From: Gallionella sp.
GTDB lineage: Bacteria; Pseudomonadota; Gammaproteobacteria; Burkholderiales; Gallionellaceae
DNA: 12,678 nucleotides
Direction of reading: 5' to 3'
Assembly (NCBI GenBank): GCA_023229845.1
Contig: JALNYK010000047.1
Span: 1-12,678 of the forward strand
The notes under the pieces are model-generated. The model was not told the DNA's origin. It worked only from the letters and a program-made list of their open reading frames with translations, and made no database searches. Within the stretch, counting starts at the first letter, position 1; each line of letters begins with the position of its first letter. Shown here one piece after another: positions 1 to 9,796 of this stretch. A program made the translations under genes and the position numbers.

Positions 1-420
1 TGCGCTGGAAGAGCCGTTGGCCGTTCGCATCAGTATCTGGTCGCGGCAATATATCTGCGCCGACATGGCGGCCGATCTTGATAGCGAAATGGCCGATGCG
101 CCGGTGTCGACCATGAACGTCAATGTCTTGCCCTTGATCCGGCCGTTCAGCAGGTAGTGTCCGTTCTCGCGCTGTCTGAGCACCAGCACTCCGTCGACGA
201 CAGAATCGATGGAGCTGTCCGGTTGTGCTGCGGTGGAAGTTGCTGCCCACGAGGAAACCGGTTCGGTTTCCTTTGCGCAGGATGTTTGCTGATAAACCAG
301 GTCGCCTTGCGGGTTCCTGCATTTGTATACCGTCTCTGCCCGTGCTCCTGTCATTGTCGACAGGATGGCGAACAGGGATACGACCATGTTTGCGACACCT
401 GCAAAACGAGTCATGTTCAT
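1..420 (-). CDS. Retropepsin-like aspartic protease with DUF4124 domain, 3' end outside window
   Basis: This is a partial gene: 140 codons are open from the ATG to the window edge and the C-terminus is missing. Residues 1-28 look like a signal peptide (hydrophobic stretch, then ARA before Glu29), so the product should be periplasmic. Residues 30-50 (VYKCRNPQGDLVYQQTSC) match the DUF4124 pattern, with two cysteines that could pair. Residues 102-113 carry FMVDTGASAISL, the active-site loop of retroviral-type aspartic proteases, with Asp105 as catalytic residue. The ATG lies 2 nt after the hemY stop, so it is probably translated by coupling as the last gene of the hem run. A second ATG two codons later is possible and no strong ribosome site separates them. 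The family call is firm; the substrate is unknown. Confidence 0.8.
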   Translation of the reverse strand, partial: MNMTRFAGVANMVVSLFAILSTMTGARAETVYKCRNPQGDLVYQQTSCAKETEPVSSWAATSTAAQPDSSIDSVVDGVLVLRQRENGHYLLNGRIKGKTLTFMVDTGASAISLSRSAAMSAQIYCRDQILMRTANGSSSA

Positions 421-422
421 AT

Positions 423-1616
423 TTATCGGCTCACGTTTACCAACCTCATCGCACGTTGATAGTAGTTGGATGCTTCCGCCGGCTTGCCCAGTTTCTCGGC
501 CAACTGCGCTAGCGCAGTGTAGGCCGCATGGCTGGGGGAGACGCTGATGCTGGCATCCAGATAGTTCTGCGCCTTGCCCCACAGTCCCTGCTGCAGGCAG
601 AGCTTGCCGAGCGCGAGCAGCAGGCCGGCATCGTCCTTGTGCTGGCTCAGCCATTTCTCGGCCTGTTCGATCTGCGCGATCGCGTCGCCGTCCGGGCGTT
701 CGCCGTAATGGCAATCGCCATATAGCGTGACCAGCTCGCTGTCCCATTGCGCATTCAGGCTGTCGGCCAGCAATTGCTGCGCGAGCGGGCAGCCGCCCAT
801 GCTTATCAATGCGCGAGCGGCGGCGGATGCAACCTTGCTGCGTCGCTTGAGTTCGCCCGGCAGATGCCTCAGGCAGGCGGTCAGTCCCGGCAGATCTTCC
901 TGTTGCCGGATCTTTTCCAGCCAGGCTTGCTGGCGCAGTTGCGCGGCCAGGGTGACGTCGATTGCCTCGCGCTTCTCCAACTGGTCGAGCACGTTCAGCA
1001 CCTCGTCCCAGTTGCCCGCCTGCTGCTGCGCCTTCAACTCCAGCGACAACGCGCCGATATGGCTCTTGACCCCGCTGGCGCGCAGCTGTTGCAGCGCGTG
1101 CAATGCGGCGCGCGGGTCGTGCTGGTCGAGCATGAATTTGGTGGTCGCCAGCAGTCGCATCGTCGAATCGCCCGTCGATTTTTCTTCGGCGGCCGAGAGG
1201 TAGGCGTCGCGCTTCTCGTATTCGCGCAGTTCGTGTGCGCTACGCGCCGCGATGATCGGATGCAGTGCGGAGGTGTCGCCCAGCTCCATTGCTCGTGCGG
1301 CAGCTTTTTCTGCAGCGGCATAGCGGCCCTCGAAGAATGCGTTGAGCGTCTCGTCTAGCAGTTCGCGCGCCTTGCCCTGTGCGCGCTCCATGCGGAACTT
1401 CTTTACATAGGCGGGCAGGTGAACTGCGGCAAGCAGCAAACGCACCAGTCCATAGCCGAACACGAATGCGACCAGCAGCAACACGACGAACAGCATCAAC
1501 GACAGTTCGATGCGGTAAGGCGGGTACACCAGCAGCACATAGGCCGGGTTGTGCGAGGCGGTGGTCAGCGCGACCGCCGCGCCAAACAGGAACAATATCC
1601 ACAGCAGGTATTTCAT
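423..1616 (-). CDS. hemY: HemY, inner-membrane TPR-type protein of the hem operon
   Basis: The product is 397 residues, about the family length. It begins MKYLLWILFLFG with two membrane segments (about residues 3-21 and 38-58). A long helical C-terminal part follows, full of Ala/Leu helix pairs of TPR type, for example LLLALGKLCLQQGLWGKAQNYLDASISVSPSHAAYTALAQLAEKLGKPAEASNYYQRA near the end. Proteins of this family sit downstream of hemX in beta- and gammaproteobacteria; their role in haem metabolism is not settled. It is unrelated to the Bacillus protoporphyrinogen oxidase also called HemY. I chose the ATG at 1616 because it overlaps the hemX stop as ATGA and has GAAGG just upstream; a longer frame reaching 1793 would run far into hemX. 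No haem-binding motif is visible. Confidence 0.9.
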   Translation of the reverse strand: MKYLLWILFLFGAAVALTTASHNPAYVLLVYPPYRIELSLMLFVVLLLVAFVFGYGLVRLLLAAVHLPAYVKKFRMERAQGKARELLDETLNAFFEGRYAAAEKAAARAMELGDTSALHPIIAARSAHELREYEKRDAYLSAAEEKSTGDSTMRLLATTKFMLDQHDPRAALHALQQLRASGVKSHIGALSLELKAQQQAGNWDEVLNVLDQLEKREAIDVTLAAQLRQQAWLEKIRQQEDLPGLTACLRHLPGELKRRSKVASAAARALISMGGCPLAQQLLADSLNAQWDSELVTLYGDCHYGERPDGDAIAQIEQAEKWLSQHKDDAGLLLALGKLCLQQGLWGKAQNYLDASISVSPSHAAYTALAQLAEKLGKPAEASNYYQRAMRLVNVSR

Positions 1617-2707
1617 CGCGCCGCCTTCGGCAAGGCCGCGCCTTCGCGCGTCAGGCGGTAATTGCGCACCGCCTGCAGACTGGGCGAGATGTCCGGCAAC
1701 TCGATGGCGATGCTGGCGGTCGCGGCCTTGCGCAGGCCCGCCAGCATGTTGGCCCCGTCGCTCGATCTGGCGTCGAAATAACGCGCGGTCCACGCCTGCG
1801 CGGTCTTCATCTCATGCCTGAAACTCTCCTCGTCGCGCGACAGCAATGCTAGGCGCGCGGACAGCAGGCGCAGTTTCAGGTTCTCGCGCAGGAAGAATTC
1901 CTGTTCGGGAGGCAGCAGCGGGATCTCGGCCTTGCCGGTGTCCTCGATGCGCACCAGCTGTTTGGCGTCCTGCCATATCTCGCGCAGCAGTTTCTGCCAT
2001 GCCGTCTCGTCCCTGGTCGGAGCGGGCTGTGCGGCCATCTGTCTGGCAGGGCGCTGCTGGTAGACCAGCGGCAATCCATCCACGGTCGCCATCAGCGCAT
2101 CGAGCTGGTAGTTGATGCCGGCGATGTCAACATCGGGCAACGCGCGCAATTTGTCCATGTCCTGGCCGATGGCCTTGCGCAGCCCGTTGAACGCGGGCCG
2201 GTCCATGCGTTGCAGCCGCGCATCGGCGCTCTGCATCGCGATCAGCGCTGCCTTCACGTTGGCCGATAGTTGCAGCTGCTGTCCGGCAATCAGCAGCAGC
2301 TGCTCGACCTCAGCCAGCGCGGTCTCGTCGCGGTTGACCGACAGGTCGTTGTACAGGGCCTCCAGCGCGACGCGCTGGTTCTGCGCCTCGGCCTGATGCG
2401 CCTCCAGCGTCGCCATCTTGGCGGCTAGTTCTCGCACCTGATCCTGGCTGCGTTCCAACAATATCTGGTTGGCCTTGCTTACGCCGTCCATCTGGGCGAT
2501 CTTTTCGGCCAGTTCGCGGCGCATGTCGCTGATCGCCAGATGCCCTGCCAGCCATTGCCACAGGAAGATTGCGACCAGCACCGCCAGCGTTAGTTGCGTG
2601 ACGCTGATGCGGGCGAACAGATCGGCCACCGAAGTTTTTCGCGCGGCAGGGGATGCGGCATCGGCTGTGGGATTGTCTTGTTCGGGAGACGGTGCGTGTT
2701 CTGTCAT
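1613..2707 (-). CDS. hemX: HemX, membrane-anchored protein of the hem operon
   Basis: The product is 364 residues. The cytoplasmic N-terminus is Pro/Ala-rich (1-36), one membrane segment spans about 37-56 (TQLTLAVLVAIFLWQW), and a heptad-rich stretch from about 60 to 118 is a probable coiled coil. The rest is a helical periplasmic domain containing the family pattern around 133-170 (EVEQLLLIAGQQLQLSANVK...ADARLQRM). Databases often name this family uroporphyrin-III C-methyltransferase, but I see no SAM-binding methyltransferase motifs, so that name should not be taken as function. Its role in tetrapyrrole synthesis is unproven. It overlaps hemY by 4 nt (ATGA), pointing to coupled translation. 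It is separated from hemD by a 56-nt gap made of short repeats. Confidence 0.88.
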   Translation of the reverse strand: MTEHAPSPEQDNPTADAASPAARKTSVADLFARISVTQLTLAVLVAIFLWQWLAGHLAISDMRRELAEKIAQMDGVSKANQILLERSQDQVRELAAKMATLEAHQAEAQNQRVALEALYNDLSVNRDETALAEVEQLLLIAGQQLQLSANVKAALIAMQSADARLQRMDRPAFNGLRKAIGQDMDKLRALPDVDIAGINYQLDALMATVDGLPLVYQQRPARQMAAQPAPTRDETAWQKLLREIWQDAKQLVRIEDTGKAEIPLLPPEQEFFLRENLKLRLLSARLALLSRDEESFRHEMKTAQAWTARYFDARSSDGANMLAGLRKAATASIAIELPDISPSLQAVRNYRLTREGAALPKAAR

Positions 2708-2767
2708 ATCAAGTCCTGAGTACTAATCTGAGTATCGAGTACTGAGTTCTGAAAGCCGGGTACTCAG
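2708..2767 (-). repeat. Degenerate CTGAGTACT-type repeats in hemD-hemX gap
   Basis: On the plus strand CTGAGTACT (2716-2724), CTGAGTATC (2728-2736), CGAGTA (2736-2741) and CTGAGTTCT (2742-2750) follow one another. An inverted GTACTCAG (2760-2767) covers the hemD stop codon. The gap holds little else; I see no clear promoter or terminator in it. The repeat may be a slipped or dispersed short repeat, and it supplies the last bases of the hemD reading frame. Confidence 0.6.
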
Positions 2768-3771
2768 CACTCGTTCCTGTTACCTGCCCATGCTATCAAA
2801 CCGGACAGCAAGCCGTCATCACCCGAAGCGGTTACGACGATGCGTTGCCAGCCCTGTTGCCCGGCGAGTCCGGCGATGCGCGGGTGCGGCACGAACAGCG
2901 GCGTGTTGCGCCAAGTTTCGTCGCTGCAGTTTTCCAGCATCTGCACCAGATAGTTCAGCGACTCGCTACTGGTCACGGTGATCGCATCGGGTGCCGCGGA
3001 CAGCAGTTCGGCGATGTCCTGTTGCGGCTTGCTGCGGAGATAACAGGTTGCATATTCGACCGCCGCACCGCGCGCCTTGAGCGTGTCGCCCAGCAGCTCG
3101 CGCCCGCCGTCGCCGCGGAAGATCAGCACGTTCCAGCCGGCGACGTTCTGCAATTCTGGCAGAGCCAGCAGGCCTTCGCTGTCGAAGTGCTCGGTCGGCG
3201 CGATGATGTCGGCGATGCCCAGTTCGCGCAGCGCCTTCGCGCTACCCTGGCCGATCGTGGCAATTTGTAGGTCGGGTTTTAACCCGATATGCCCGCCTTG
3301 AGCTTGTCGAAGCGGTTGGGCTGAAGCCCGACCTGCGCATGGATTCAGCGATGCGGGAAGCGAGATATTTGCAGCGCGCATCGCCGCGATGCCGTGTTGC
3401 ACCGCGTTCGGGCTGATGAATATCGCGAGGTCGAACTGCGCCAGCCGCGAGAGCTGTTCATGTAGCGGTGCGTCGTCCGCGACTGGTTCAATGTCCAGCA
3501 ATGGGAACAGCAGCGGGATGCCGCCGGCCTGTGTGATGCGCTGGGCCAGCGGCGCAGCCTGATCGCGCGGTCGTGTGACCGCGATCTTCAAGCCGCGCAG
3601 CGGGGTGGTAATGTGAGATTCGCGTAGCGATTCGTTTGCCCCCTCGCCCGCAGGAATTGAAGAGTGCTTTTCTCGTTCGTCTCCTCCCCCGCTTGCGGGG
3701 GAGGATTGAGGAGAGGGTGTTTCCATTGGGAGAGGGTTGGGGAGAGGGAAACGGGCGTGCCCATTAGCCAT
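2764..3771 (-). CDS. hemD: Uroporphyrinogen-III synthase, with repeat-derived N-terminus and internal insertion
   Basis: HemD closes and rearranges hydroxymethylbilane to uroporphyrinogen III in the cytoplasm. The recognisable core begins at about residue 59 (LRGLKIAVTRPRDQA) and continues with FISPNAVQHG (118-127), IATIGQGSAKAL (170-181) and a C-terminal half with VTSSESLNYLVQML. The frame gives 335 residues, well above the roughly 250-265 usual for the family. Two pieces explain this: residues 1-58 come from a repeat between hemC and hemD, and residues about 143-167 are an in-frame hairpin insertion. The start is uncertain. The ATG at 3771 overlaps the hemC end by 8 nt and has no clear ribosome site; another ATG is at 3726 and a TTG at 3591 would begin exactly at the conserved core. 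The domain halves otherwise look intact, so I treat the gene as functional but modified. Confidence 0.85.
   Translation of the reverse strand: MANGHARFPLPNPLPMETPSPQSSPASGGGDEREKHSSIPAGEGANESLRESHITTPLRGLKIAVTRPRDQAAPLAQRITQAGGIPLLFPLLDIEPVADDAPLHEQLSRLAQFDLAIFISPNAVQHGIAAMRAANISLPASLNPCAGRASAQPLRQAQGGHIGLKPDLQIATIGQGSAKALRELGIADIIAPTEHFDSEGLLALPELQNVAGWNVLIFRGDGGRELLGDTLKARGAAVEYATCYLRSKPQQDIAELLSAAPDAITVTSSESLNYLVQMLENCSDETWRNTPLFVPHPRIAGLAGQQGWQRIVVTASGDDGLLSGLIAWAGNRNEC
3267..3336. repeat. REP-pair (BIME-like) element inserted in frame within hemD
   Basis: A GTAG head at 3267-3270 is followed by a hairpin TCGGGTT-TT-AACCCGA (3272-3287). At the other end a GCAG head on the minus strand (3336-3333) leads into a hairpin with GGGCT/AGCCC arms (3318-3322 and 3325-3329). 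The outer ends also pair, TAGGTCGGG with CCCGACCTG with one mismatch. The linker holds a TTGAGCTTGTCGAAGC segment (3298-3313). It encodes about 25 residues that interrupt the normal LPASLQIATIGQGS-like context of HemD without breaking the frame. Confidence 0.75.
3636..3760. repeat. GC-rich dispersed-type repeat with perfect hairpin at hemC-hemD junction
   Basis: The stretch contains CCTCCCCCGC-TT-GCGGGGGAGG (3683-3704), a perfect 10-bp stem with a 2-nt loop. It also has two tandem CCCTCTCCC units, read on the minus strand, around 3722-3750. It lies immediately after the hemC stop and is translated as the first part of the HemD frame (PNPLPMETPSPQSSPASGGG). In another frame it reads SLSPTLSQ, the typical signature of this kind of dispersed repeat. 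A hairpin here could affect hemC-hemD transcript stability. Confidence 0.65.
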
Positions 3772-4732
3772 TCAGTGCGGCGAGGATTTCGCCTGCGCCC
3801 TGCGCGAGCAGGGCGTCGGCGATCCGGTTGCCCAGCGCTTCCGCATCGCCGATGTCGCCGGTGTCTTCGGCGCGTAGCATGCGCAGCCCGTCCGGGCTGG
3901 CGACGAAACCGCGCATGCGCAGTTTGTCGCCTTGCACTTCGGCGAAACCGCCCAGCGGGACCTGGCAACTGCCGGCCAGCGCGCGGCTCATCGCGCGTTC
4001 GGCCAGCACGCAGGCGGCGGTCGGCGCGTGATGCAGCGGCTGCAGCGCGGCGATCACGTCGGCGCGGTCGGCGCGGCATTCGATGCCCAGTGCACCCTGG
4101 CCCACGGCCGGCAGGCTGTCGTCGCTGGAGATGATGCCGCGGATGCGTTCGCCCAGACCGAGGCGTTTCAGGCCGGCGGCGGCGAGGATGATCGCCGCAT
4201 ACTGGCCCTCGTCCAGCTTGCGCAACCGGGTCTGCACGTTGCCGCGCAGCGGTTCGATTTTTAGATGCGGGAAGCGGGCGCGCAATTGGCTTTCGCGGCG
4301 CAGGCTGGAGGTACCGACGACGCTGCCGGCCGGCAATTCGGCCAGACCGGAGTATTGGTTGGATACGAAGGCGTCGTGCGGATCTTCGCGCTCACCGATG
4401 GCCGCCAGCACGAAACCCTCCGGCAGATGCATGGGCACGTCTTTCAGCGAATGCACCGCGAGGTCGGCGCGGCCGTCTTCCAGCGCGGTCTCCAGTTCCT
4501 TGACAAACAGGCCTTTGCCGCCGATTTTCGACAATGTCACATCGAGGATCTGGTCGCCCTGGGTGGTCATGCCCAATATGCTGACCTCGGTTTGCGGGTA
4601 TAATGCGCGCAGTCTGTCCCGGATGTGTTCGGCCTGCCACATGGCTAACGCGCTTTCGCGCGAGGCGATCACCAGACGGGAAGGGATGGTTGGGGAAGTT
4701 GGCGATGGTGAAGACAGAGAAGCTGGGCTCAT
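3764..4732 (-). CDS. hemC: Hydroxymethylbilane synthase (porphobilinogen deaminase)
   Basis: HemC joins four porphobilinogen molecules into hydroxymethylbilane, the substrate of HemD encoded next. The product is 322 residues. Conserved pieces appear in order: SRLVIASRESALAMWQAEHI near the start, IGGKGLFVKELE, DLAVHSLKDVP with the catalytic Asp98, GTSSLRR, PLRGNVQTRL, LPAVGQGALGIECR, and ERAMSRALAGSCQVPLGG with Cys256, which would hold the dipyrromethane cofactor. The first 18 residues are Ser/Pro/Thr-rich, an extension of about 14 residues over the E. coli enzyme. I chose the ATG at 4732 because AGGA lies 8 nt upstream; the in-frame TTG one codon earlier is less likely. It leads the minus-strand hem run and is divergent from ppc. 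Confidence 0.95.
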   Translation of the reverse strand: MSPASLSSPSPTSPTIPSRLVIASRESALAMWQAEHIRDRLRALYPQTEVSILGMTTQGDQILDVTLSKIGGKGLFVKELETALEDGRADLAVHSLKDVPMHLPEGFVLAAIGEREDPHDAFVSNQYSGLAELPAGSVVGTSSLRRESQLRARFPHLKIEPLRGNVQTRLRKLDEGQYAAIILAAAGLKRLGLGERIRGIISSDDSLPAVGQGALGIECRADRADVIAALQPLHHAPTAACVLAERAMSRALAGSCQVPLGGFAEVQGDKLRMRGFVASPDGLRMLRAEDTGDIGDAEALGNRIADALLAQGAGEILAALNG

Positions 4733-4760
4733 CAAAATTTTCCTGATTTTCTGTAATTAT

Positions 4761-4793
4761 GCGCGGCGCATTCTAGCATAGGGTGCGCCGCGC
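4761..4793. promoter_or_regulatory. Perfect inverted repeat in hemC-ppc intergenic region
   Basis: GCGCGGCGCA (4761-4770) and TGCGCCGCGC (4784-4793) are exact reverse complements with a 13-nt spacer. A short TTTT run follows on the plus strand. The repeat sits in the middle of the 84-nt divergent gap and encloses the best -10 candidate for hemC. It could be an operator, or a hairpin in the ppc leader; the sequence alone does not decide. Confidence 0.6.
4770..4778 (-). promoter_or_regulatory. Candidate extended -10 promoter for hemC
   Basis: On the minus strand TGC-TAGAAT reads as an extended -10 (TGN plus five of six matches to TATAAT). The -35 position (CAAAAG) is poor, which an extended -10 can tolerate. 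Transcription would begin about 30 nt before the hemC ATG. A plus-strand TAGCAT at 4774-4779 is a weaker -10 candidate for ppc. Confidence 0.4.
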
Positions 4794-4816
4794 TTTTGCG
4801 CCGACGTAGTTTTGAG

Positions 4817-7594
<2,778 letters not shown>

Positions 7595-7648
7595 TGCATT
7601 CGGCGCGGGCGTGAACGTTTCTGAATCGGATAGATCTCACCGGTCGCC

Positions 7649-8884
7649 ATGCGTAACATAGCCTTCGCCCTCGCCGCCCTCCTGCTGCTCTCTTCTTGTA
7701 GCAGCACCCGTGCCACCCGCAGCATCGTCTCGGTTGCCACCAGCGGCACCGTGCGCACTGTCGCGCAGATCGCGACCAGCGGCAGTCCGGAAGCAGCGGT
7801 GCGTGCAGTGCTCAAACAAAAACAGGCCGCCTATGCGCGCAATCCCTTGCAGATCGCCGGCGACCTCAAGGCGCTGCAGCGCGACTTTCAGCAACTGCGC
7901 GACCTGCTGAGCGGTAAGGTCGGCAAGAAGTGGGGCAAGAAGGAAACGCGATTGCCCGACCGCACCCACTACGTGAAATACACCCAGGGCTATCTGTCGC
8001 GCGCGATCGTCGACTTCGATCGCGGCGAGATCACCGTTGAGACGCTGGACGACAAGAATCCCGAACGCAGCCTGAAGAACGCCATCGTCACCACGCTGCT
8101 GACGCCGGACGATCCGCGCGCGGTCGATCTGTTTTCCGACCAGTCCATCCGCCTGACCAGCGAACGCGATCCCTATCTGCTCGGGCTGGTGCTGGACGAC
8201 GGCGGGCGCGCCATTGCGACGCCGCAGCAGGCCGAACGCCATGCCGATGGGCTGGTGAGCGTCGCGCAGACGCGTAGCGTCGCCACCGACGCCGGCAAGA
8301 AGCCGGCGCGCTATGTGAAGTTCGGCATGGTCAGCAACTTCTCCAGCAAGCAGGCGGAGAAATACCGCCCGCTGGTCGAGAGATATGCGCGCGACTACAA
8401 CGTCAGCCCCAGCCTGGTGTTCGCGATCATGCGCACCGAGAGCAACTTCAACCCGTTCGCGGTCAGCTCCGCGCCCGCCTACGGTCTGATGCAGCTGGTT
8501 CCGACCAGCGGCGGCCGCGACGCCTACCGGCGCGTGAAGGGCAGCGACACCGTGCCCAGCAAGCAGTACCTGTTCGATCCCGAGAACAACATCGAACTGG
8601 GCGCGGCCTACCTCAGCGTGCTGGCGTTCGACGAGCTCGACGACGTGGTCGATCCCGCCTCGCGCGAATACTGCGTGATCTCCGCCTACAACACCGGCCC
8701 CGGCAACGTGCTGCGCACCTTCGGCGGCTCGTCGAGAAACCGCACCGGCGCGCTGGAAGAGATCAACAGCCGTTCCGCCCCCGCCGTCTACGCCCACCTG
8801 CGCGAACGCCTGCCCTACGCCGAGACGCGCCAGTACCTGCAGAAGGTCGTGGGCTTCAGGAAACAGTTCGTCGCGGTCAACTAG
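7649..8884 (+). CDS. mltC: MltC-type membrane-bound lytic murein transglycosylase (lipoprotein)
   Basis: This enzyme cleaves peptidoglycan glycan strands non-hydrolytically, leaving 1,6-anhydro-muramyl ends. The product is 411 residues. Residues 1-16 form a lipoprotein signal with lipobox LLSSC and Cys17 as lipidation site; Ser18-Ser19 after the Cys favour sorting to the outer membrane. Residues about 50-220 resemble the MltC N-terminal domain (DUF3393 type). From about 222 the text follows E. coli MltC closely: YVKFGMVSNFSSKQAEKYRPLVERYARDYNVSPSLVFAIMRTESNFNPFAVS, with Glu264 as the catalytic acid of the SLT fold. Then come GLMQLVPTSGGRDA, LFDPENNIELGAAYL and SAYNTGPGNVLR. The gap after ppc is 54 nt with no clear terminator or promoter. 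Its TAG stop is followed directly by the xerD ATG. The ribosome site is weak. Confidence 0.9.
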   Translation: MRNIAFALAALLLLSSCSSTRATRSIVSVATSGTVRTVAQIATSGSPEAAVRAVLKQKQAAYARNPLQIAGDLKALQRDFQQLRDLLSGKVGKKWGKKETRLPDRTHYVKYTQGYLSRAIVDFDRGEITVETLDDKNPERSLKNAIVTTLLTPDDPRAVDLFSDQSIRLTSERDPYLLGLVLDDGGRAIATPQQAERHADGLVSVAQTRSVATDAGKKPARYVKFGMVSNFSSKQAEKYRPLVERYARDYNVSPSLVFAIMRTESNFNPFAVSSAPAYGLMQLVPTSGGRDAYRRVKGSDTVPSKQYLFDPENNIELGAAYLSVLAFDELDDVVDPASREYCVISAYNTGPGNVLRTFGGSSRNRTGALEEINSRSAPAVYAHLRERLPYAETRQYLQKVVGFRKQFVAVN

Positions 8885-9781
8885 ATGAACGACGCCGACC
8901 TGCTCGACGAGTTCTGCGACAACCTCTGGCTGGAAGACGGCCTCTCCCGCAACACGCTGGACAGCTACCGGCGCGACCTGCGCAAGTTCGCCGCGTGGCT
9001 GGAGAAAGAGCGCGGCGTTGCCATGCTGCAAACCACGCATGCCGACCTGCAGGGCTATCTCGGCCACATGGTCGCGGAGCTGAAAGCCAAGCCGACTTCC
9101 ACCGGCCGCACCATCTCCAGCCTTAAGCGATTGTTCCGTTACCTGCTGCGGCAAGGCAAGATCAGCACCGATCCGACGCTGCAGATCGACACGCCCAAGC
9201 TGCCACGCAACCTGCCCAAGAGCCTCACCGAACAGGATGTCGAACTGCTGCTGAATGCGCCGGATACGCAGACCCCGCTAGGCCTGCGCGACCGCACGAT
9301 GTTCGAAGTGCTGTACGCCACCGGCCTGCGCGTGTCCGAACTGGTGATCCTGCGCGTCACGCAGGTCAGCATGGACATGGGCGTGGTTCGCGTGATGGGC
9401 AAGGGCAGCAAGGAGCGCCTCGTGCCGCTGGGCGAGGAGTCGCTGGACTGGCTGCGCCGCTACCTTGCCGAAGGCCGTCCGGTGCTGCTGTCGGGCAAGG
9501 TCGCCGATGCGCTGTTCGTCACCGCGCGCGGCGAAGGCATGACGCGGCAGATGTTCTGGTATCTCATCAAGAAGCACGCGAAGGTCGGCGGCCTGCACAA
9601 ACCGCTGTCGCCGCACACCCTGCGTCATGCCTTCGCAACGCACCTGCTGAACCACGGCGCGGACTTGCGCGTGGTGCAGATGCTATTGGGGCATTCGGAT
9701 ATTTCCACTACGCAGATTTACACGCATGTCGCGCGGGAGCGGTTGAAGAAGCTGCATGCGGAGCATCATCCGAGAGGATGA
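8885..9781 (+). CDS. xerD: Site-specific tyrosine recombinase XerD
   Basis: XerD works with XerC at the dif site to resolve chromosome dimers, under FtsK control at the septum. The product is 298 residues, the same as E. coli XerD. An N-terminal SAM-like core-binding domain (about 1-105, LWLEDGLSRNTLDSYRRDLRKF) precedes the catalytic domain. All active-site residues are visible: Arg149 (ATGLRVSEL), Lys173 (GKGSKERLVPL), His244 and Arg247 (SPHTLRHAFATHLL), His270 (LLGHSDISTTQ) and the nucleophile Tyr279 (IYTHV). The linker PKLPRNLPKSLTEQDVE is typical of XerD rather than XerC. There is no recognisable Shine-Dalgarno; the ATG touches the stop codon of the gene before, so translation is probably coupled to it. 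It is not next to mobile genes, which supports the housekeeping role. Confidence 0.93.
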   Translation: MNDADLLDEFCDNLWLEDGLSRNTLDSYRRDLRKFAAWLEKERGVAMLQTTHADLQGYLGHMVAELKAKPTSTGRTISSLKRLFRYLLRQGKISTDPTLQIDTPKLPRNLPKSLTEQDVELLLNAPDTQTPLGLRDRTMFEVLYATGLRVSELVILRVTQVSMDMGVVRVMGKGSKERLVPLGEESLDWLRRYLAEGRPVLLSGKVADALFVTARGEGMTRQMFWYLIKKHAKVGGLHKPLSPHTLRHAFATHLLNHGADLRVVQMLLGHSDISTTQIYTHVARERLKKLHAEHHPRG

Positions 9782-9796
9782 TGGGGATGGGGGGGC

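Noticed and set aside
1613..2707. HemX as uroporphyrinogen-III C-methyltransferase
   Set aside because: The protein is a single-pass coiled-coil membrane protein without SAM-binding motifs; the enzyme name is a carried-over annotation.
3588..4079. Alternative frame across the hemC-hemD junction starting at TAATG with MGTPVSLSPTLSQ
   Set aside because: It does not continue into the HemD core; the peptide is only the repeat read in another frame.
7637..9154. Open frame of 505 codons on the minus strand opposite mltC and xerD
   Set aside because: Same reason: the opposite strand holds two well-recognised genes with all catalytic residues, and this frame crosses their junction without recognisable domains.
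8885..9781. The tyrosine recombinase as a phage or island integrase
   Set aside because: Length and motif spacing match XerD, its partner genes are housekeeping, and no tRNA, attachment-site repeat or phage gene is nearby.
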